This document shows positions 60,032-64,000 of a stretch of 64,000 nucleotides of DNA, in pieces. The translations under genes and the position numbers were made by a program. A model generated the notes under the pieces. The model searched no databases. It saw nothing but the letters and a program-made list of their open reading frames with translations, and was not told the DNA's origin. This DNA comes from Firmicutes bacterium UBA7510 (GTDB taxonomy: Bacteria > Bacillota > Clostridia > Tissierellales > Sedimentibacteraceae). The stretch spans positions 68,161-132,160 of the forward strand of contig DLNM01000054.1 of assembly GCA_002479485.1 (NCBI GenBank), read 5' to 3'. The number at the start of each line of letters is the position of its first letter. The stretch's first letter is position 1.

Positions 60032-60463
60032 CTATACAAATAGAATTAATATAGAAATAATCATACCGTATATTGCTATACCTTCTGCCATACCAACAAA
60101 TATTAATGTTTTACCAAGTATTGATGAGTCCTCTGTAACTGCTCCAATTGCAGCTGAACCAACTGAACCAACTGCTACACCAGTACCAATTGTTGCAAGA
60201 CCTGTACTAAGTGATGCCGCTAAATATTTAAAGCCATCACCAAGAGTTAAACCAGCTCCAGCAGCTCCTGCTACCTCAGCAAATACATTTTTACCAAACA
60301 TTGCTGATATAATCATTCCTACTGCTATCATTCCAAATACTGAAACTGAAGCTAGAACATATTTTTTAACATTACCCTGTTTCTTTTCCTTATAAGCTTT
60401 TTTACCATATAATACTGTTCCTACTGAAACTAAAATTGCTAACAATAATAATAATATTTGCAT
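60032..60463 (-). CDS. atpK: V/A-type ATPase membrane subunit K (proteolipid)
   Basis: 143 residues from ATG 60463, four helices. The second hairpin (about 80-143) is a normal c-ring unit: GLATIGTGVAVGSVGSAAIGAVTED and FVGMAEGIAIYGMIISILIL with the ion-binding Glu. The first hairpin (1-60) lacks c-like glycine patterns and carries the charged YGKKAYKEKKQGNVKKY; it is not a functional c-hairpin. Such K proteins with one ion site are found in several clostridia. Na+ or H+ cannot be told. Confidence 0.9.
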   Translation of the reverse strand: MQILLLLLAILVSVGTVLYGKKAYKEKKQGNVKKYVLASVSVFGMIAVGMIISAMFGKNVFAEVAGAAGAGLTLGDGFKYLAASLSTGLATIGTGVAVGSVGSAAIGAVTEDSSILGKTLIFVGMAEGIAIYGMIISILILFV

Positions 60464-60476
60464 AATAACCTCCATT

Positions 60477-60494
60477 ACGCCATCTCCACAGCGT
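60477..60494 (-). repeat. Small hairpin before atpK
   Basis: ACGC/GCGT around a ten-base loop, continuous with AATGGAGG. A degenerate form of the GACGCC module seen before atpF and the nucleoside hydrolase. Confidence 0.45.
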
Positions 60495-60502
60495 CAAAAA
60501 TT

Positions 60503-62482
60503 TTAATTGACTATTTTTATTGGGTTAAATTCAACCCCATCACCGTTAAAATATTTACTAAACATTTCATAATATTCAAGCCTTAAACCTTGAATGAATA
60601 CTACTAAGCCCTCTAGAGTTAGTATTAAAACATTACCCAGTATAAGGATAAATATCTTTAAAATTAAATTTGATGTCATTTCTGACATTACTAAGAATGC
60701 TAGAAATAAACCTGCATGGTTTAGTGCAAATGCACCAACACGTATAAAGGATATAGCATTACTTAAAGCACTAAGTATGGTTTCTATTCCTTCAAATATG
60801 CTTTCTGTAAAATATGAGCCTGCGCTTCCATGTATAAGCGGTCTTTTACCAATAAATAAATGAGTTATAGGCTGCTTTAGAATCATAATTACTAAACTAA
60901 GAATCAATGTTGTAGCTGGCACCCAAATTGGCAAGCTTATAACTTTTGTTAAGCATACACCTATTAGTACCAGACTAATAAAGAAAATATACCCCATTAA
61001 TCCATTTTTTCCGAAGATTCCTTCTTCAATATTTTTTTTTTTAAGACGATTTAAAATTCCTATACCATAGGATACTGTCAGAACAACTACTCCAAAAACT
61101 ACACCCATTATAAGTATTGGCATAATGTTTTTCGGATCAAGAGGTCTTCCAATTAGACTAGGAAGCCATGGCAATTCTGCCTTTTCAAGTCCGAAAAAAC
61201 TTCCATAAACAAAGCCAAAAATCATAGAACTAATACCAAGTCTCTCCAATATTTGACCTGCTACCTGACTTTTTTTAATAATAAAAAGTCCAGCTAAAAA
61301 ATATACTAGTCCTTGACCTATATCTCCAAACATTAATCCAAACATTAAGAAAAATGTTATGGATAAAAAAGGTGTTGGATCTATCTCATAATATGATGGT
61401 AGCCCATATAGTCTTACAATTGTTTCAAAAGGTTTAGAAAAAGTATTGTTTTTAAGTTTTGTAGGTGGCATAACAGGTTTATCAATTTGCTCTGGGCTTT
61501 TATGAGTAATTGCAAACTTATCTGTTACCTTTCTAAGAGAATTCTCTATTGCATCTCTGTCCGCCTCTCTCGTCCATGCGTTTATAACAAACACATTTTC
61601 ACCATAGGTTACATCTTTTTCTAATTCGTATATTCTCTTTTCAAGTTTAATAGCTGAATATATTTTATTAAGTAATAATTCATTATTCTTTTTATTTTCC
61701 TCTATCTCCTTATAAAAGGTTGCTACTTCTTTTGATAGAGAGATTACTTGATCTTCTACTTGTGAAAGCATTTGCTCTACTGTACCTGTAACACCTACCG
61801 GAACATTAAGTCTATTCCAATTTAAAGATTTTAGAAGTTTTGTATTTTCATCTTTAAACTGTTTTGGGTAAATTACTATATACATATCTTCTATAGAAGA
61901 TCTAATTATTCCTATTTTTAGTGCAACAGCACTGATATTTTCGTAATTTCTTTTCATTCTAACCTTATCTTCTTGAGATAAAGTACCTACTTCATAATCA
62001 AAGTAATTCAAATTTGACAGTCTATTAAAATCCAAACTTTTATCATCTATACTGTTCATTTTCTTCTCAAATTCTAAAAGTTCATTAATTTTTGTTTTTT
62101 TAGAATTAATTTCGTCAAGTCTATAACCCAGCTCATTATGAATTTTTTCTAAGTTATCATAAGCTTCATCAATGCTATATTCACAATTATCAATATACTT
62201 TTTATCTACTTTTAACTCTATACCAGCATCTTGACAAAGCTTTTCAATAGACTGCTCTATTTCACTACATTTTTGTCTTATATTATCATAGTCAACTTTT
62301 TTGTAATCATAAGAGTCTGGAACTAATGCTTCATATTCATGTAACATATAGTTATCATCATAAGTATTATTTTCCTCAAAATCAAGATGAACGCTTTCAG
62401 ATAGTATCAATTGTTTTAAAATTTTATGCATATCATTAAGAGAACCTATAATTTTGATTAAAACCATTTTTTCTATAGCCAT
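60503..62482 (-). CDS. atpI: V/A-type ATPase subunit I (stator a-subunit)
   Basis: 659 residues. N-terminal half (1-345) soluble, with long coiled-coil helices; C-terminal half with seven or eight membrane helices. Conserved TPFLSITFFLMFGLMFGDIGQGLVYF and FISFIRVGAFALNHAGLFLAF with the half-channel Arg. CGGAGGG before the ATG. Completes the ion path with K. Confidence 0.95.
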   Translation of the reverse strand: MAIEKMVLIKIIGSLNDMHKILKQLILSESVHLDFEENNTYDDNYMLHEYEALVPDSYDYKKVDYDNIRQKCSEIEQSIEKLCQDAGIELKVDKKYIDNCEYSIDEAYDNLEKIHNELGYRLDEINSKKTKINELLEFEKKMNSIDDKSLDFNRLSNLNYFDYEVGTLSQEDKVRMKRNYENISAVALKIGIIRSSIEDMYIVIYPKQFKDENTKLLKSLNWNRLNVPVGVTGTVEQMLSQVEDQVISLSKEVATFYKEIEENKKNNELLLNKIYSAIKLEKRIYELEKDVTYGENVFVINAWTREADRDAIENSLRKVTDKFAITHKSPEQIDKPVMPPTKLKNNTFSKPFETIVRLYGLPSYYEIDPTPFLSITFFLMFGLMFGDIGQGLVYFLAGLFIIKKSQVAGQILERLGISSMIFGFVYGSFFGLEKAELPWLPSLIGRPLDPKNIMPILIMGVVFGVVVLTVSYGIGILNRLKKKNIEEGIFGKNGLMGYIFFISLVLIGVCLTKVISLPIWVPATTLILSLVIMILKQPITHLFIGKRPLIHGSAGSYFTESIFEGIETILSALSNAISFIRVGAFALNHAGLFLAFLVMSEMTSNLILKIFILILGNVLILTLEGLVVFIQGLRLEYYEMFSKYFNGDGVEFNPIKIVN

Positions 62483-62498
62483 TTCCTACCCTCCGTTT

Positions 62499-63536
62499 CT
62501 ATATATCATGAACTAAATATTTCTTAAGTTTTTCTTTTGGTAATTGATATTTTATACCTTCTGTTACAGCTACAAGGTCTTTAACAATTATACCGTTCAT
62601 ATAAAAATATGCCAGTGCAGTCCCTATAGTCTTTTTGTTCATATCTTTTTTATCTAGGTAGTTGTATATATAACTATCTATCTTTATATCAATCTCACTA
62701 TCATCCGGTGAGGTAAATATATTGTATTTTAAATAACTTTTTGATAATGATTTTACTTCTTCAATTGATTTAGCATAGCATAATTTTTTTAACCTTGGAT
62801 AAGATATTCTTTTTCCTCCTGGTAAGCAATATATTAATATCTCCTCTGGTGAAATATTAAAATATTTCATAGCTCTATATATCCATTGAACATTTGCAAA
62901 ATCAATTTTAACTCCTAATATATCTTCAACTTCTTTCATGTCACTAGCGCTAAGCTTTTTAGATCTTTTAAGTAATAAATTATATAAATGAATTTGTAAT
63001 TTCATTTCAATATGAAATTCTCTTTTAATTATATCTTCATTACTTAAAGATTTAAATTTACTGTAATAGGAGCTATCTTTTAAATTTTCAATAAGGTCTG
63101 TAATATTTGAAGATGCAATAAGCTTATCATAGGAAAGTTCAGAATAATTTTCAGAATGAATAAAATGTTTTTTTATATTATCCATGCTTTCATTTTGTGC
63201 TACTTTTCTAATTATCAATATTAAATCTGCTATTTCAAATTCAAATAGTACCGTTTGTAAAAAAGATTTATATGGTCCAGAAAAATAGTGAAGTATATCC
63301 TCTATCTCAGATACCCTAAATCTGCCTAATATAGTTTCCAAATCATCTCTATGAATATGGTCACTATCAGCTTCTTTTATAATTTCTGCAAGTTCAGGCC
63401 TATCTTTAAGCAAGTTTGTAACTTGTTCAACACTGGTGCATTCTAAAATATTATCCCAGTCTTTCTTATCTAAAAGTCGACCTTTTTTCGACTTAACCTT
63501 AGTACTAACTGCATCGTATGCAACATATGGATTCAT
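62499..63536 (-). CDS. atpC: V/A-type ATPase subunit C
   Basis: 345 residues, all-helical. Links rotor top to the K ring in archaeal-type enzymes (V-ATPase d homologue). GPYKSFLQTVLFEFEIADLILIIRKV and CLPGGKRISYPRLKKLCYAKS are typical. GGAG lies 7 bases before the ATG. It follows the G/H gene and precedes atpI, whereas C comes after E in many other operons. Confidence 0.88.
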   Translation of the reverse strand: MNPYVAYDAVSTKVKSKKGRLLDKKDWDNILECTSVEQVTNLLKDRPELAEIIKEADSDHIHRDDLETILGRFRVSEIEDILHYFSGPYKSFLQTVLFEFEIADLILIIRKVAQNESMDNIKKHFIHSENYSELSYDKLIASSNITDLIENLKDSSYYSKFKSLSNEDIIKREFHIEMKLQIHLYNLLLKRSKKLSASDMKEVEDILGVKIDFANVQWIYRAMKYFNISPEEILIYCLPGGKRISYPRLKKLCYAKSIEEVKSLSKSYLKYNIFTSPDDSEIDIKIDSYIYNYLDKKDMNKKTIGTALAYFYMNGIIVKDLVAVTEGIKYQLPKEKLKKYLVHDI

Positions 63537-63537
63537 A

Positions 63538-63903
63538 TTAATTCTCCAAAGTATTCAAAGTATGCAAAGGATACTTCGTATCCAGAGTATATGATATATC
63601 CTCAGCAAAGAGCTTATTAAATATTATTTTTACCAGATTCTCTTCTATTTGAGCATATTCATTTTCTATCATAGAATTAATGCTTGTTATTTTATCCTCA
63701 GAGGACTTATTATTATCTACATCAGATATTTGCATGACTATTTTTTCCGACTCAACCCTAGCGTTTTCAAGCATAGATTGTCTATATTCCACTAGCTTAT
63801 TTTCATATTCCTGCCGTTTGTTTTTTAAATATTCTTCATTCTTTTTTTTATTTTCAAATGCTAATGAATCAATTTCAATAATTTGTTCTATAATATCTTT
63901 CAA
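63538..63903 (-). CDS. V/A-type ATPase subunit G/H, first gene of the operon
   Basis: 121 residues from TTG 63903, 5 bases after GAGGTGG; a GTG at 63912 lies within that site. Long helical stretch (residues 5-55, KKKNEEYLKNKRQEYENKL and RQSMLENARVESEK) fits a peripheral-stalk G/H subunit, forming the coiled coil with E. The C-terminal tail KYPLHTLNTLEN derives from a short repeated DNA stretch. Starts the operon. Confidence 0.75.
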   Translation of the reverse strand: MKDIIEQIIEIDSLAFENKKKNEEYLKNKRQEYENKLVEYRQSMLENARVESEKIVMQISDVDNNKSSEDKITSINSMIENEYAQIEENLVKIIFNKLFAEDISYTLDTKYPLHTLNTLEN

Positions 63904-63922
63904 AAATACCACCTCAATTATT

Positions 63923-63951
63923 CGAAATATATTCTTATAAAATATATTTCG
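63923..63951 (-). promoter_or_regulatory. Inverted repeat before the ATPase operon
   Basis: CGAAATATATT/AATATATTTCG, 11 perfect pairs, seven-base loop, 7 bases before GAGGTGG of the first gene. Either an operator or a 5' untranslated hairpin. The promoter should be further upstream, near or beyond the window edge. Confidence 0.55.
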
Positions 63952-64000
63952 GATGTAATTTGTAAAAATATACTATATACTACTCCTACTTCTGTTTTTT

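Overview
The window looks like a chromosomal segment of a low-G+C, endospore-forming Clostridia-type Firmicute. Evidence: A/T-rich codons, strong GGAGG ribosome-binding sites, spoVT, spoVG, ricT and darA, a clostridial 2[4Fe-4S] ferredoxin, lipoproteins with clear lipoboxes, and a V/A-type ATPase operon. A Tissierella/Sedimentibacter-like relative is possible, but the genus cannot be read from the sequence alone. No rRNA, tRNA, CRISPR array, transposase or prophage gene was seen.

Layout. (1) 1-1398: the N-terminal part of an anion permease cut by the window edge, then a small ferredoxin gene. (2) 1433-6772: one minus-strand operon behind a sigma-A-type promoter: two membrane proteins of unknown function, Orn/Lys/Arg decarboxylase, tmk, darA, holB, ricT. 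(3) 6806-16459: beta-CASP metallohydrolase, then glmU-pth-mfd-prsA, and spoVT. (4) 16586-18937: spoVG, purR and a P1/DmpA-type peptidase. (5) 18938-20072: an intergenic stretch with large inverted repeats and a diverged dispersed repeat, then a DUF4397 gene. (6) 20134-29311: a nucleoside uptake and salvage operon: deoD, ADP-ribosylglycohydrolase, BMP lipoprotein, NupOPQ-like ABC transporter, nucleoside hydrolase, ribokinase. (7) 29394-37481: murA, a G+C-richer CPBP gene that looks transferred, a PadR-controlled envelope operon, a DagK-like lipid kinase, an EAL/HDOD protein and bioY with a BirA-like operator. (8) 37489-42067: SLH-anchored GH18 protein, a secreted protein resembling an aerolysin/ETX-type beta-pore former, and a cardiolipin synthase. 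(9) 42281-49961: LytTR/GHKL two-component system, a heterodimeric ABC exporter with a LytTR-type direct repeat in front of it, and a V4R protein paired with a PAS-GGDEF diguanylate cyclase. (10) 50027-55041: ABC and membrane proteins, an autoregulated-looking HTH gene and a 2-hydroxyacid-dehydrogenase-like protein lacking its usual catalytic residues. (11) 55043-64000: V/A-type ATPase operon, transcribed in the order G/H-C-I-K-F-E-A-B-D.

The most unusual signal is not a protein. Many translation starts sit directly behind RNA hairpins of a recurrent family that begins at, or even contains, the stop codon of the upstream gene and ends in the sequence ATGGAGG, which serves as Shine-Dalgarno. 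Three long composite copies share a segment of about 34 bases that is nearly identical between the nucleoside-salvage and ATPase operons, 36 kb apart. In eight genes the ATG inside ATGGAGG is in frame with the true start. A second, related pair of hairpins before ricT and the diguanylate cyclase has two possible partners for one arm, as in a translational switch. These elements could be a mobile REP-like repeat, an RNA-processing or translation-control family, or both.
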